DNA of 50,052 nucleotides from Pseudolabrys sp. (GTDB taxonomy: Bacteria > Pseudomonadota > Alphaproteobacteria > Rhizobiales > Xanthobacteraceae), in contig JAHCKF010000001.1 in NCBI GenBank assembly GCA_026125925.1, positions 1-50,052 of the forward strand. The letters are read 5' to 3'. This document shows, one piece after another, positions 41,392 to 50,052 of this stretch. The translations under genes were made by a program, and so were the position numbers. The notes under the pieces were generated by a model, which was given only the letters and a program-made list of their open reading frames with translations, was not told the origin of the DNA and did not search any database. Each line of letters begins with the position of its first letter. Within the stretch, counting starts at the first letter, position 1.

Positions 41392-44300
41392 CACCTCGCA
41401 ACTGTTCGGTGACGATCTGAAAGCGACAGTGGGGCGTGGCGCCCGATTGAAGATCGCCGCGTCGTGTTTCTCGATTTACGCCTTCGAGGCGCTTAAGTCC
41501 GAGCTTTCGAAGATCGAAAGCCTTCAGTTCATCTTTACCGCACCGACGTTTGTGCCGATGGAGGTCACGGACCGCCTGCGCAAGGAACGGCGAGAGTTCT
41601 TCATCCCCAAAGCGCGGCGGGAGAGCGGCCTTTACGGAACGGAGTTTGAAATCCAGCTCCGCAATAAGCTGACGCAAAGGGCCGTGGCGCGCGAATGCGC
41701 CGACTGGATTCGCAAGAAGGCCAGGTTCCGGTCGAACACCACGAAAGCCCCCATGCAGCAGTTCCTGCATGTGGCGAGCGATGGCGGCGGAATTGCCTAC
41801 ATGCCGATCAGCGGTTTTACGGCCGTCGATCTCGGCTATCAGAAAGGCGACGCCGTCTCGAATTTCGTGACGCGATTCGGCGACCCGAACCACACTCAGA
41901 TGTACCTCCAGTTGTTCGACCAAATTTGGTCGGACCCGGAGAAGCTCAACGATGTCACAGCCGCGATCTGCGACCACATCGAGTCGGTCTATCAGGAGAA
42001 CTCGCCGGAGCGCATCTACTTCCTGATGCTGTACAACATCTTCCAGGACTTCCTCGAGGATATCGACGAGGACGTCCTGCCGAACGACCTTACCGGCTAT
42101 CGCGACAGCGTCGTCTGGAACAAGCTGTTCAACTATCAGAAGGACGCCGCCACCGGCATCATCAACAAGCTCGAAACCTATAACGGTTGCATTCTCGCCG
42201 ACAGCGTCGGCCTGGGTAAGACATTCACCGCGTTGGCCGTTATCAAATATTACGAGCTGCGCAATCGCGCCGTCCTGGTGCTCTGCCCGAAAAAGCTCGC
42301 GGACAACTGGCGGAACTATAACACGAACCTGACGACCAATATCTTCGCCAGGGATCGGTTCAACTATGACGTCCTTTGCCACACCGATCTGTCGCGGACG
42401 TCGGGCGAGTCCTTCGGTATTCCGCTCAATCGCGTGAACTGGGGCAACTACGACCTCGTCGTCATCGATGAATCGCACAATTTCCGGAACAACGATGTCT
42501 TCAAGGACCGCGAGACACGCTACCAGAAGCTGATGAACAAGGTTATCCGCGCGGGCGTGAAGACCAAGGTTCTGATGCTCTCCGCGACGCCGGTGAACAA
42601 CCGCTTCACCGACCTGCGCAATCAGCTTGCGCTCGCCTATGAAGGGCAGTCGGAGGCCCTCAGCCAGAACCTGAAGTCGCAAACCAGCGTCGAGGAAATC
42701 TTCCGCCGTGCGCAGAAGGCTTTCAATGCCTGGACGATACTGCCGCCGGACGAGCGAACCGCGGCCTCGATCCTCAAGGCGCTGGATTTCGATTTCTTCG
42801 AGCTTCTCGATGCCGTGACGATCGCTCGGTCGCGTAAGCACATCGAGACCTTCTATGACACGAAGGACATCGGCAAGTTTCCCGAGCGCTGCAAGCCGCT
42901 GTCGTTCCACTGCCCGATCACGCAGCGGGCAGACGTGATGGGCCTGAACGATATCTTCACCCAGCTTTCCGTGCTGAAGCTCGCGGTATACGCGCCTATC
43001 AGCTACATCCTTCCGAGCCGGCTGCGGAAATACGAGGAGATTTACGACACCCAGGTCGAGGGCGGTCGGGGCAAGCTGCGGCAAGCCGATCGCGAGCGCA
43101 GCCTTCAGGCGCTTATGACCACCAATCTGCTCAAGCGCCTCGAAAGCTCCGTCGAGGCGTTCCGTCTCACCCTGCGTTCGCTCAGCGGGAACATTTCGCG
43201 CGCCCTGGACGCCATTCGTGACTTCGAGCGGTCAGGCGGCACGCAGAGTGTGAGCGATTTTCTGGCGGATGAGGAATTGCTCGACGCCGAAGACGACGAT
43301 CTGGCCGGGCTGGGCGACATCACCGTTGGCAAGAAGGTGCAAATCAGCCTTGCCGACATGGATCTGCCGTCATGGAAGCACGATCTCGAGGCCGATCTCG
43401 CGCTCATCGAGGACCTGATCGCCTCGATGGACAAAGTCGGCCCGGGCGATGACGCCAAGCTCCAGCACCTCATGCAGGTGCTCGGGCAGAAGGTGAGCGA
43501 ACCGCTCAATCCGGGCAACAGGAAGGTCCTGATCTTCACGGCCTTCGCCGACACGGCGAATTATCTCTACGCCAATCTGGCACCGTTCGCGCAGCAGCTG
43601 GGGTTGCAGACCGGAAAGGTGACGGGCTCCGGCGCGCCGAAGACCACCCTCAGAAAGAGTTATGACTTTCAGGGCGTACTCACACTCTTTTCGCCGCGGT
43701 CCAAGGAGAAGGCGATCGTCCTGCCCAACGAACCGGGCGAGTTGGATATCCTGATCGGCACGGATTGCATCTCCGAAGGCCAGAACCTTCAGGACTGCGA
43801 TTACCTCGTCAACTACGACATCCACTGGAACCCGGTGCGCATCATCCAGCGCTTCGGGCGGATCGACCGCATCGGTTCGCCGAACAGCCAAATACAGCTG
43901 GTGAACTATTGGCCCGACATCACGCTCGACGAGTACATCAATCTCAAGGAGCGCGTCGAGAACCGCATGGTGATCGCCGATGTAAGCGCCACCGGCGACG
44001 ACAATGTCCTCACCGCTAAGAGCAGCGACATAGCCTACCGCAAGGACCAGCTGAGGCGCCTCCAGGAAGAGGTCATCGAGCTGGAAGACGTGAAGACCGG
44101 CATCTCAATCACGGATCTCGGTCTCAACGACTTCCGGATGGACCTGCTCAACTACGTCAAGGAACACGGCGATCTCGACAGCTTGCCGAACGGAATGCAT
44201 GCCGTCGTGCCTGCGCTGCCCGAGCTGGGGCTTCGGCCCGGCGTGATCTTCGCGCTCAAGAACATCCATGACAGCGTCAACATCAATCAGCAGAACCGGC

Positions 44301-44647
44301 TGCATCCCTACTACCTGGTCTACATCGGCAATGAAGGCGAGATTATCGCCGACCATACCGAGGTAAAACGTCTGCTCGACCTCATCCGCACGAGCTGCAA
44401 GGGCCGCCCGGAACCGGTCCAAGAAGTCTGTCGCGCCTTCAATGAGCGCACGCAGGACGGCCGGAAGATGGATCGCTACTCCGAGCTGCTGAGCAGCGCC
44501 ATCCGTTCGATGATCGAGGTGAAGGAAGAGAAGGATATCGACAGCCTGTTCAGCGGCGGCCGCACCACGGCGCTGGTGCACACCATCGCGGGGCTGAATG
44601 ACTTCGAACTGATCGCCTTCGTCGTGATCGAGGGGGCCGACGCATGA
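41375..44647 (+). CDS. Snf2 helicase with degenerate PLD-like N-terminus
   Basis: 1090 residues from ATG 41375 (MKIIDNTSQLFGDDLKATVG), preferred to the ATG at 41360 because GGGGTG then lies at ribosome-site distance. It overlaps the WYL gene by 17 bases. Residues 1-190 resemble the PLD-like N-domain of such helicases ('ARLKIAASCFSIYAFEALKS', 'SGFTAVDLG'), but the HxK dyad is missing. Helicase motifs: 'CILADSVGLGKTFTALAVIK' (Lys282), 'LVVIDESHNFRN' (Asp365-His368), 'VLMLSATPVNNR', 'ILIGTDCISEGQNLQDCDYL' and 'IIQRFGRIDRIGSPN'. Coupled by 4 bases to DUF4391. It presumably remodels or moves along DNA for the linked type III system. Confidence 0.88.
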   Translation: MKIIDNTSQLFGDDLKATVGRGARLKIAASCFSIYAFEALKSELSKIESLQFIFTAPTFVPMEVTDRLRKERREFFIPKARRESGLYGTEFEIQLRNKLTQRAVARECADWIRKKARFRSNTTKAPMQQFLHVASDGGGIAYMPISGFTAVDLGYQKGDAVSNFVTRFGDPNHTQMYLQLFDQIWSDPEKLNDVTAAICDHIESVYQENSPERIYFLMLYNIFQDFLEDIDEDVLPNDLTGYRDSVVWNKLFNYQKDAATGIINKLETYNGCILADSVGLGKTFTALAVIKYYELRNRAVLVLCPKKLADNWRNYNTNLTTNIFARDRFNYDVLCHTDLSRTSGESFGIPLNRVNWGNYDLVVIDESHNFRNNDVFKDRETRYQKLMNKVIRAGVKTKVLMLSATPVNNRFTDLRNQLALAYEGQSEALSQNLKSQTSVEEIFRRAQKAFNAWTILPPDERTAASILKALDFDFFELLDAVTIARSRKHIETFYDTKDIGKFPERCKPLSFHCPITQRADVMGLNDIFTQLSVLKLAVYAPISYILPSRLRKYEEIYDTQVEGGRGKLRQADRERSLQALMTTNLLKRLESSVEAFRLTLRSLSGNISRALDAIRDFERSGGTQSVSDFLADEELLDAEDDDLAGLGDITVGKKVQISLADMDLPSWKHDLEADLALIEDLIASMDKVGPGDDAKLQHLMQVLGQKVSEPLNPGNRKVLIFTAFADTANYLYANLAPFAQQLGLQTGKVTGSGAPKTTLRKSYDFQGVLTLFSPRSKEKAIVLPNEPGELDILIGTDCISEGQNLQDCDYLVNYDIHWNPVRIIQRFGRIDRIGSPNSQIQLVNYWPDITLDEYINLKERVENRMVIADVSATGDDNVLTAKSSDIAYRKDQLRRLQEEVIELEDVKTGISITDLGLNDFRMDLLNYVKEHGDLDSLPNGMHAVVPALPELGLRPGVIFALKNIHDSVNINQQNRLHPYYLVYIGNEGEIIADHTEVKRLLDLIRTSCKGRPEPVQEVCRAFNERTQDGRKMDRYSELLSSAIRSMIEVKEEKDIDSLFSGGRTTALVHTIAGLNDFELIAFVVIEGADA

Positions 44648-45336
44648 CGGCCTTCTTCGACTATCCCAAGAGCGCCGCCTTCGGCCGGGTCGTGCCGAAG
44701 AACAAGATATACGAGCATGCCGACGCCAACACCGCGCTCAAGGATCTGTTCGTGCGCGAGGTCGATCAGATCGTCTGGCGGTTCAAGCTGGCCCCCGAGA
44801 CGACAAATCTCGATGCCACCGCGGCCGTTGGCGAGGTCCAAGTGTTTGGGATATCGCTCAAGACCGGACATCTCGACGAAGCCGTCCTGCGCGCGATCGA
44901 CAAGGCGATCCCGTTTCCCTTGATCTTCGAACTGACCTGGCGCGGCAAGCGCAAGGCGACGGCCGCCTTCAAGCGCCCGAGCGAGGCGGACGGCTCCAAG
45001 TGGGTGATCAGCGAGTATTTTGCCACCGATTGGGCGCCGGAGGATGCGCCGCGTGAACCGCTGCCGGTCTCGCTCGATCTGGGCGCCCTCTATGACCGCC
45101 TTCTTACGGCCATGATGCCCGCGTCGGCGCAAATCAGCGAGGACATCCAGACGCGGGTGGACCGGATGGAGGCGATCCGAGCCAAGACTCGGGAGCTGGA
45201 CCGGATCAAGGCGCGGCTCGCCCGCGAGAAGCAATTCAACAAGCGTGTGGCGATCAACGCCGAGCTGCGCACGGCGAAGCAGGAACTGGAGCGGCTGACA
45301 GCGGGCGAACCTGTTAGCGCTGTGACGGACAAGTAA
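44644..45336 (+). CDS. DUF4391 family protein
   Basis: 230 residues recognised as DUF4391: 'FFDYPKSAAFGRVVPKNKIY', 'REVDQIVWRFKLAPETTNLD', 'VQVFGISLKTGHLDEAVLRA' and 'IPFPLIFELTWRGKRKATAA'. The C-terminal 60 residues form a coiled coil ('RELDRIKARLAREKQFNKRV'). Members co-occur with helicase and type III restriction genes. The role is unknown, possibly a scaffold between helicase and the Mod-Res complex. ATGA overlap with the helicase; 10 bases before mod. Confidence 0.85.
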   Translation: MTAFFDYPKSAAFGRVVPKNKIYEHADANTALKDLFVREVDQIVWRFKLAPETTNLDATAAVGEVQVFGISLKTGHLDEAVLRAIDKAIPFPLIFELTWRGKRKATAAFKRPSEADGSKWVISEYFATDWAPEDAPREPLPVSLDLGALYDRLLTAMMPASAQISEDIQTRVDRMEAIRAKTRELDRIKARLAREKQFNKRVAINAELRTAKQELERLTAGEPVSAVTDK

Positions 45337-45346
45337 GAGGAAACGT

Positions 45347-47302
45347 ATGGAAAAGCTGAAGATGCACAGCCCCGACCTAAGTCAGGAGAATGTTGCGAAA
45401 ATCCGCGCGATGTTTCCGGGCTGCGTCACCGAGGCAATGGACGAAAATGGGAAGGTTCGGCTGGCTATCGATTTCGATCAGCTCCGCCAGGAGCTGAGCG
45501 ATTACATCGTAGAAGGACCGCAAGAGCGGTATCGGCTGGATTGGCCGGGCAAGCGAGAAGCGCTGATTAACGCGAACGCTCCTATCGCGAAAACGCTGCG
45601 TCCGGCCGATCAAGAAAGTGCAGAGTTTTCTACTACAAAGAACCTATTCGTTGAGGGTGACAACCTCGAAGCTCTGAAGTTACTTCAAGACATTTATATC
45701 GGCTCGGTGCGGATGATATACATCGATCCGCCATACAATACAGGAAACGACTTTGTTTACAGAGACCGCTTTGCGCAAGGCTCTGAGGAGTATCTGAGAG
45801 TTTCCAATCAAAAAGACGAAGAAGGCAACCGCCTTATCGCCAACCTGACCGCAAATGGCCGCTTCCATTCTGAGTGGTTATCAATGATGTATCCACGCCT
45901 AAAGGTAGCGAAAAATTTGCTCCGTGATGATGGGGCGCTTTTCGTCAGTATAGATGATACTGAGGTCGCCGGTCTGCGGCACATGCTGGATGAAATATTT
46001 GGCGCGGAAAACTTCATAACAGAAATAGTGTGGGAGGGCGCAAATAAGAACGATGCTCGCCAGATTGGCGTGTCTCATGAGTATGTCCTCTGTTACGTCA
46101 AGGATAAGAGCGCCACGAAAACCTCATGGACGATGACAAAGGAAGGGGTCGAGCCAGTTCTGAGAGAGGTCGACCGCCTGAAAGGAGTTCACGGCAAGGA
46201 TTTCGAGACAGCATCAGAAGAGCTGGCTGGTTGGTTTCGAGCGATGAAGGCGACCCCTTCTTTTGGTCTGCGGCGGTTTCGATACATTGATGAACGTGGT
46301 GCCTACAAGGAAGATGACCCAACGGCTCCGGGTGGCCGTAAATTCGAACTGAAAAATCCAAAGACGGGAGAGGTTATTCCTTTACGGCCGAACCGGGGTT
46401 GGGCATTCGACCAAGAAACCTTCAACAGAATGGTCGAAGAGGGCCGAATTTCATTTATATCGCCGACCAGTGTCATGGTTAGGCGATATCTTCATGAGAC
46501 TGATGCGCAGACTCCGCAGAGTGTTTTTTATCAACCGGCGCGATCGGCGTCGGAACGTTTGTCAAAGCTTCTCGGTGGTGGCTATTTCGATTTTCCAAAG
46601 GACGAGACCATTATCCAAAAATTCGTTGATATGGCTGTAAGTGAAGAGTCTGATGGCGCAATTGTCATGGATTTTTTTGCTGGAAGCAGCACGACAGCTC
46701 ATTCCGTCTTCCTTCAGAATGCCCTGGATGGAAAGAACCGTCGCTTTATTATGGTTCAAATCCCAGAGCCGACGAATGAGAATAGCGTTGCTCGCAAAGC
46801 GGGCTGGAAAAACATAGCGGAAATTTCAAAAGAACGTATCCGTCGTGCTGGAAAGCAGATCCTCGAAGGCGATTGCCACCGCGGATGGAACCGCGATGTC
46901 GGCTTCCGGGTGCTCAAGGTGGACACATCGAACATGCAGGACGTGTACTACCGCCCGGATCAGGTCGATCAAAAGGACCTGCTTCAGGCAGTCGACAACA
47001 TCAAGCCGGACCGCACTGCGGAGGATCTGCTGTTCCAGGTGCTGGTCGATTGGGGCGTGGACCTGACCCTGCCCATCCGGCGCGAGACGGTGCAGGGCAA
47101 GAAGGTCTTTTTCGTGGATGAGAACGCCCTTGTCGCTTGCTTCGATGCGGGCTTGACCGAGGAGCTGGTGAAGGAGCTTGCCGGCCGCGAGCCATTGCGC
47201 GTCGTCTTCCGCGATAACGGCTTCGTGTCGGACGCCGTGAAGATCAATGTGGAGCAGGTCTTCCGCCAGCTTTCACCGGCCACCGACGTCAGGTCGATCT
47301 GA
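45347..47302 (+). CDS. mod: Type III restriction-modification methyltransferase (Mod)
   Basis: 651 residues. N6-adenine methyltransferase of the beta order: catalytic '[20 protein letters not shown]' (Asp127-Tyr130) precedes the SAM site '[15 protein letters not shown]' (Asp442-Gly446). The SAM motif reads SST where most have SGT. '[17 protein letters not shown]' (about 98-114) is typical of type III Mod. The target-recognition region lies between the two motifs (about 150-420). Mod alone methylates; with Res it restricts. The centre of the gene (about 45600-46850) is much AT-richer than both ends, a sign of exchange of the recognition region. Start has AGAGGAAACG upstream. Confidence 0.93.
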   Translation: MEKLKMHSPDLSQENVAKIRAMFPGCVTEAMDENGKVRLAIDFDQLRQELSDYIVEGPQERYRLDWPGKREALINANAPIAKTLRPADQESAEFSTTKNLFVEGDNLEALKLLQDIYIGSVRMIYIDPPYNTGNDFVYRDRFAQGSEEYLRVSNQKDEEGNRLIANLTANGRFHSEWLSMMYPRLKVAKNLLRDDGALFVSIDDTEVAGLRHMLDEIFGAENFITEIVWEGANKNDARQIGVSHEYVLCYVKDKSATKTSWTMTKEGVEPVLREVDRLKGVHGKDFETASEELAGWFRAMKATPSFGLRRFRYIDERGAYKEDDPTAPGGRKFELKNPKTGEVIPLRPNRGWAFDQETFNRMVEEGRISFISPTSVMVRRYLHETDAQTPQSVFYQPARSASERLSKLLGGGYFDFPKDETIIQKFVDMAVSEESDGAIVMDFFAGSSTTAHSVFLQNALDGKNRRFIMVQIPEPTNENSVARKAGWKNIAEISKERIRRAGKQILEGDCHRGWNRDVGFRVLKVDTSNMQDVYYRPDQVDQKDLLQAVDNIKPDRTAEDLLFQVLVDWGVDLTLPIRRETVQGKKVFFVDENALVACFDAGLTEELVKELAGREPLRVVFRDNGFVSDAVKINVEQVFRQLSPATDVRSI

Positions 47303-47313
47303 GGGGAGCGGGC

Positions 47314-50052
47314 ATGAAGCTGAAATTCAAGGTCCAGCCCTATCAGACCCTTGCCGTGGACTCGGTGGTAGACTGCTTCGCCGGTCAGCCGCTGGTAAAC
47401 GGCATCACCTACCGGATCGACCCTGGCCGCAAGGCTCAAGTAAGCGCCTTCGAGGAAGGCTTCAAAAACGCCGACTTCGTGCTCAGCGAGCCGCAGATTC
47501 TCGAGAACATCCAGAAGGTCCAGCGTCGTCAGAACCTGTCCATCTCGCATCGGCTGGACGACTTCATCGTGCTGGATCGGAACAACCAGCGCATTGCGGC
47601 GCCGGCTACTTATCGGCGCGATGCCTTGGCCGCGACGCGTGTTCACCTCGACATCGAGATGGAGACGGGCACCGGCAAGACCTACTGCTACATCAAGACC
47701 ATCTTCGAGATGAACAAGCGCTACTGCTGGTCGAAGTTCATCATCATGGTGCCCAGCATCGCCATCCGCGAGGGCGTCTACAAATCGCTCCAGATCACCG
47801 CCGACCATTTTGCAGAGAGCTACGGCAAGAAAGCGCGCTTCTTCATCTACAACTCGAAGCGATTGCACGAGCTGGAGAGCTTTTCGTCGGACGCCGGCAT
47901 CAACGTCATGGTGATCAACATCCAGGCGTTCAACGCCCGGGGAGCCGACAACCGGCGCATCTATGACGAGCTGGACGATTTCCAGTCGCGCAAGCCTATC
48001 GATGTGATCGCCAGCAATCGGCCGATCCTGATCCTCGATGAGCCGCAGAAGATGGAAGGCGCCGCTACGATGGAGGCGCTGCCCAAATTCAAGCCGCTGA
48101 TGATCCTGCGATACTCGGCGACGCACCGGACCGAGCACAACCGCATCCACCGGCTCGACGCGCTCGACGCCTATAACCAGAAGCTGGTGAAGAAGATCGC
48201 CGTGCGCGGCATCCAGACGCGCGGTCTCGCCGGTACGAACGCCTATCTCTATCTCGAGGGCATCGACATCTCGAAGAAGGCGCCGGTGGCGCGGATCGAG
48301 ATCGAGGTCAAGCTTAAGTCCGGCGAGATCAAGCGCCAGCTCAAGCGGCTGGAGTTCCGCGACGACCTGTTCGCCGAGTCCGGGGAGCTGGATCAATATC
48401 GGGACCGCTTCACCATCACGCAGATCGACGCCCGCAACGATACGGTGGAGTTCACCAACGGCGTGGTGCTCCATGCCGGCGAGGCGACTGGAGATGTGTC
48501 CGAGCGCGACATAAGGCGCATCCAGATCCGCGAGACGATCAAGGCGCACCTCGACAAGGAGAAGCAGCTCTTCGTCCAGGGCATCAAGGTGCTGTCGCTC
48601 TTCTTCATCGACGAGGTGGTGAAGTACCGCGACTATGCCCAGGCCGACGAGAAGGGCGAATACGCGCACGTATTCGAGGAAGAGTATGAGCTGCTCAAAG
48701 AGGAATTTCTGTCTGAGCTGGCGATCGACAATGAGGCCTATCGCAAGCACCTGGCCGGAATCGACGCCGCGGCGACCCACGAGGGTTACTTCTCGATCGA
48801 CAAGAAAACGAACCGGTTGAAGGATCCTGTGGTTGGCGCACGCGCGGTCGATTCTGACGACGTGGACGCCTACGACCTGATCCTGAAGAACAAGGAACGG
48901 CTGCTGTCCTTCGGCGAGCCGACGCGCTTCATCTTCTCGCACTCGGCCCTCCGGGAAGGGTGGGACAATCCGAACGTGTTCGTCATGTGCATGCTCAAGC
49001 ACAGCGACAACACGATCTCGCGCCGCCAGGAGGTCGGCCGCGGGCTCCGCTTGTCGGTCGATCAGAACGGCGACCGCATGGACAATCCCGCCGTGGTCCA
49101 CGACATCAACGTGCTGACCGTCGTGGCCAGCGAGAGCTACACGGCTTTCGTCAGCGGCCTGCAGAAAGAGATCGCCGACACGCTGACCTCCCGTCCCCGG
49201 AAGGCAACCGAGGCCTATTTCACCGGCAAGACCATGACGACGGATGCGGGACCGATCGAGATCACGCCGGCGATGGCGAAGCAGATTTATCGCTACCTGT
49301 TGAAGAATGACTATTCGGATGAGGCGGACCAGATCACCACAGCCTATCATGAGGCCAAGGCGGCCGGGACACTGGCGGCGTTGCCGGACGAGCTGAAGCC
49401 TCATGCGGACCAGATTTTTCAGATCATCGACAGCGTGTTCAGCGATGCGCAACTGCCGAAGGTGGAGGACGGTCGGAAGCCCAAGACCAATCCGCTGAAT
49501 GACAATTTCGAGAAGAAGGAGTTCCAGGAACTCTGGAACCGCATCAACCAGAAGGCAGTCTATCGCGTCGAATTCGATTCCGACGAGCTGGTCCGCAAAT
49601 GCGTGAGCGCACTCGATAGCCAGCTCCGGGTCACGCCGCTTCAGTACACTGTGCAGACCGGCGTTCAGGGCGATGAGCTGACCGATGAGCAACTTAAGGT
49701 GGGCGACGGCTTCTCGCTCACCGGTTCGACGACCGAGCGCGGTGGGTCGGTCCATTCACTCGTGAGATACGATCTTCTCGGCAACGTCGCGGAAAACACC
49801 GAGCTCACGCGAAAGACGGTGGCCGAAATCTTCACCGGGGTTGCCGCCAGCGTGTTCGGCCAGTTCAGGGAGAATCCAGAGCATTTCATTTCGGAGGCCT
49901 CGCGCATCATCGCCGAGCAGAAGGCCACGATGATCATCGAGCGGCTCGCCTATGACGGCCTGTCCGATCGCTACGACGTCGACATCTTCACGGCCAATCA
50001 GACCGGACAGGACTTCTCCAAGGCCAGCTCGAAGCTGAAGAACCACGTGTAC
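47314..50052 (+). CDS. res: Type III restriction subunit Res (3' end outside window)
   Basis: 913 residues visible, frame open at the right edge. The SF2 translocase/helicase: '[20 protein letters not shown]' (Lys122), '[13 protein letters not shown]' (Asp242-Glu243, the DEPQ form usual in Res), '[14 protein letters not shown]' (motif III), '[19 protein letters not shown]' (motif V) and '[14 protein letters not shown]' (motif VI). The PD-(D/E)XK nuclease domain expected at the C-terminus is past the end. The start at 47314 has GGGGAGCGGGC upstream and follows the mod stop by 11 bases, so it is the same operon. Res needs Mod for recognition and ATP for cleavage between two head-to-head sites. 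Confidence 0.93.
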   Translation, partial: MKLKFKVQPYQTLAVDSVVDCFAGQPLVNGITYRIDPGRKAQVSAFEEGFKNADFVLSEPQILENIQKVQRRQNLSISHRLDDFIVLDRNNQRIAAPATYRRDALAATRVHLDIEMETGTGKTYCYIKTIFEMNKRYCWSKFIIMVPSIAIREGVYKSLQITADHFAESYGKKARFFIYNSKRLHELESFSSDAGINVMVINIQAFNARGADNRRIYDELDDFQSRKPIDVIASNRPILILDEPQKMEGAATMEALPKFKPLMILRYSATHRTEHNRIHRLDALDAYNQKLVKKIAVRGIQTRGLAGTNAYLYLEGIDISKKAPVARIEIEVKLKSGEIKRQLKRLEFRDDLFAESGELDQYRDRFTITQIDARNDTVEFTNGVVLHAGEATGDVSERDIRRIQIRETIKAHLDKEKQLFVQGIKVLSLFFIDEVVKYRDYAQADEKGEYAHVFEEEYELLKEEFLSELAIDNEAYRKHLAGIDAAATHEGYFSIDKKTNRLKDPVVGARAVDSDDVDAYDLILKNKERLLSFGEPTRFIFSHSALREGWDNPNVFVMCMLKHSDNTISRRQEVGRGLRLSVDQNGDRMDNPAVVHDINVLTVVASESYTAFVSGLQKEIADTLTSRPRKATEAYFTGKTMTTDAGPIEITPAMAKQIYRYLLKNDYSDEADQITTAYHEAKAAGTLAALPDELKPHADQIFQIIDSVFSDAQLPKVEDGRKPKTNPLNDNFEKKEFQELWNRINQKAVYRVEFDSDELVRKCVSALDSQLRVTPLQYTVQTGVQGDELTDEQLKVGDGFSLTGSTTERGGSVHSLVRYDLLGNVAENTELTRKTVAEIFTGVAASVFGQFRENPEHFISEASRIIAEQKATMIIERLAYDGLSDRYDVDIFTANQTGQDFSKASSKLKNHVY

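Noticed and set aside
41165..43084. 639-codon minus-strand frame opposite the WYL and Snf2 helicase genes
   Set aside because: Same cause; the plus-strand genes carry Walker and DESH motifs and coupled starts.
46984..49755. 923-codon open frame on the minus strand opposite mod and res
   Set aside because: It is the mirror of strong GC codon bias in res, which has all type III motifs; the antisense product is Asp/Leu/Val/His-rich with no domain.

Overview
The window is a high-GC stretch (most genes about 65-70% GC by eye) from an alphaproteobacterium; relatives I recognise are in Sphingomonadales and Hyphomicrobiales, and I cannot decide between them. It is part of an integrative and conjugative element (ICE) of the kind with an RlxS/DUF3363 relaxase and its own RepA/ParA module. 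Two large cargo regions made almost entirely of anti-phage-type genes are inserted in it. No rRNA, tRNA, insertion sequence or CRISPR array was seen. Both ends cut genes: the relaxase on the left and a type III restriction subunit on the right.

Left backbone (1-9.5 kb, all minus strand): a relaxase, a secreted lytic transglycosylase, DUF736, a TraF-type signal peptidase, DUF2840, a ribbon-helix-helix protein, ParA, iteron-like repeats, RepA and an AlpA-like HTH protein. Several of these genes overlap by 4 bases. Next comes a regulatory block that looks like the excision control of ICEMlSymR7A: a two-ORF DUF6499/DUF2285 activator that needs a +1 frameshift to be read whole (FseA-like), a short DUF2285 protein (QseM-like) and a small Xre repressor (QseC-like). 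A second DUF736 and two small proteins of unknown function follow.

Cargo 1 (about 9.7-13.15 kb, plus strand): a two-gene Gabija-type system, an OLD-family ATPase-TOPRIM nuclease (GajA) and a UvrD-like helicase (GajB) overlapping by 4 bases.

Middle backbone (13.2-24.3 kb, mostly minus): DUF2493 protein, TOPRIM primase-like protein, a 1442-residue methyltransferase/helicase of the strawberry-notch type, a small exported protein on the opposite strand, a ParB-family protein, a HEPN-like protein and the anti-restriction protein ArdC. Hairpins with the same plan lie just before the ribosome binding sites of parB and ardC, with a weaker version before the strawberry-notch gene.

Cargo 2 (24.5 kb to the right end) has three blocks. 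(a) A plus-strand four-gene operon: unknown protein, Xre-ImmA/IrrE regulator-protease, Mrr-like nuclease, Cys-rich protein. (b) A minus-strand five-gene operon read from 40.36 down to 28.13 kb: AddB-like nuclease, AddA-like helicase-nuclease, DUF6361, phospholipase D-like protein, Snf2-type helicase. (c) A divergent plus-strand operon: WYL regulator, Snf2 helicase with a PLD-like N-terminus, DUF4391, type III methyltransferase Mod and restriction subunit Res. Blocks (a) and (b) match no named defence system I can recall and are the best candidates for something undescribed. Block (c) is a type III restriction-modification system enlarged by two genes and a regulator. ArdC at the edge of this cargo and the ICE's own regulation suggest a mobile defence island with a built-in anti-restriction function.
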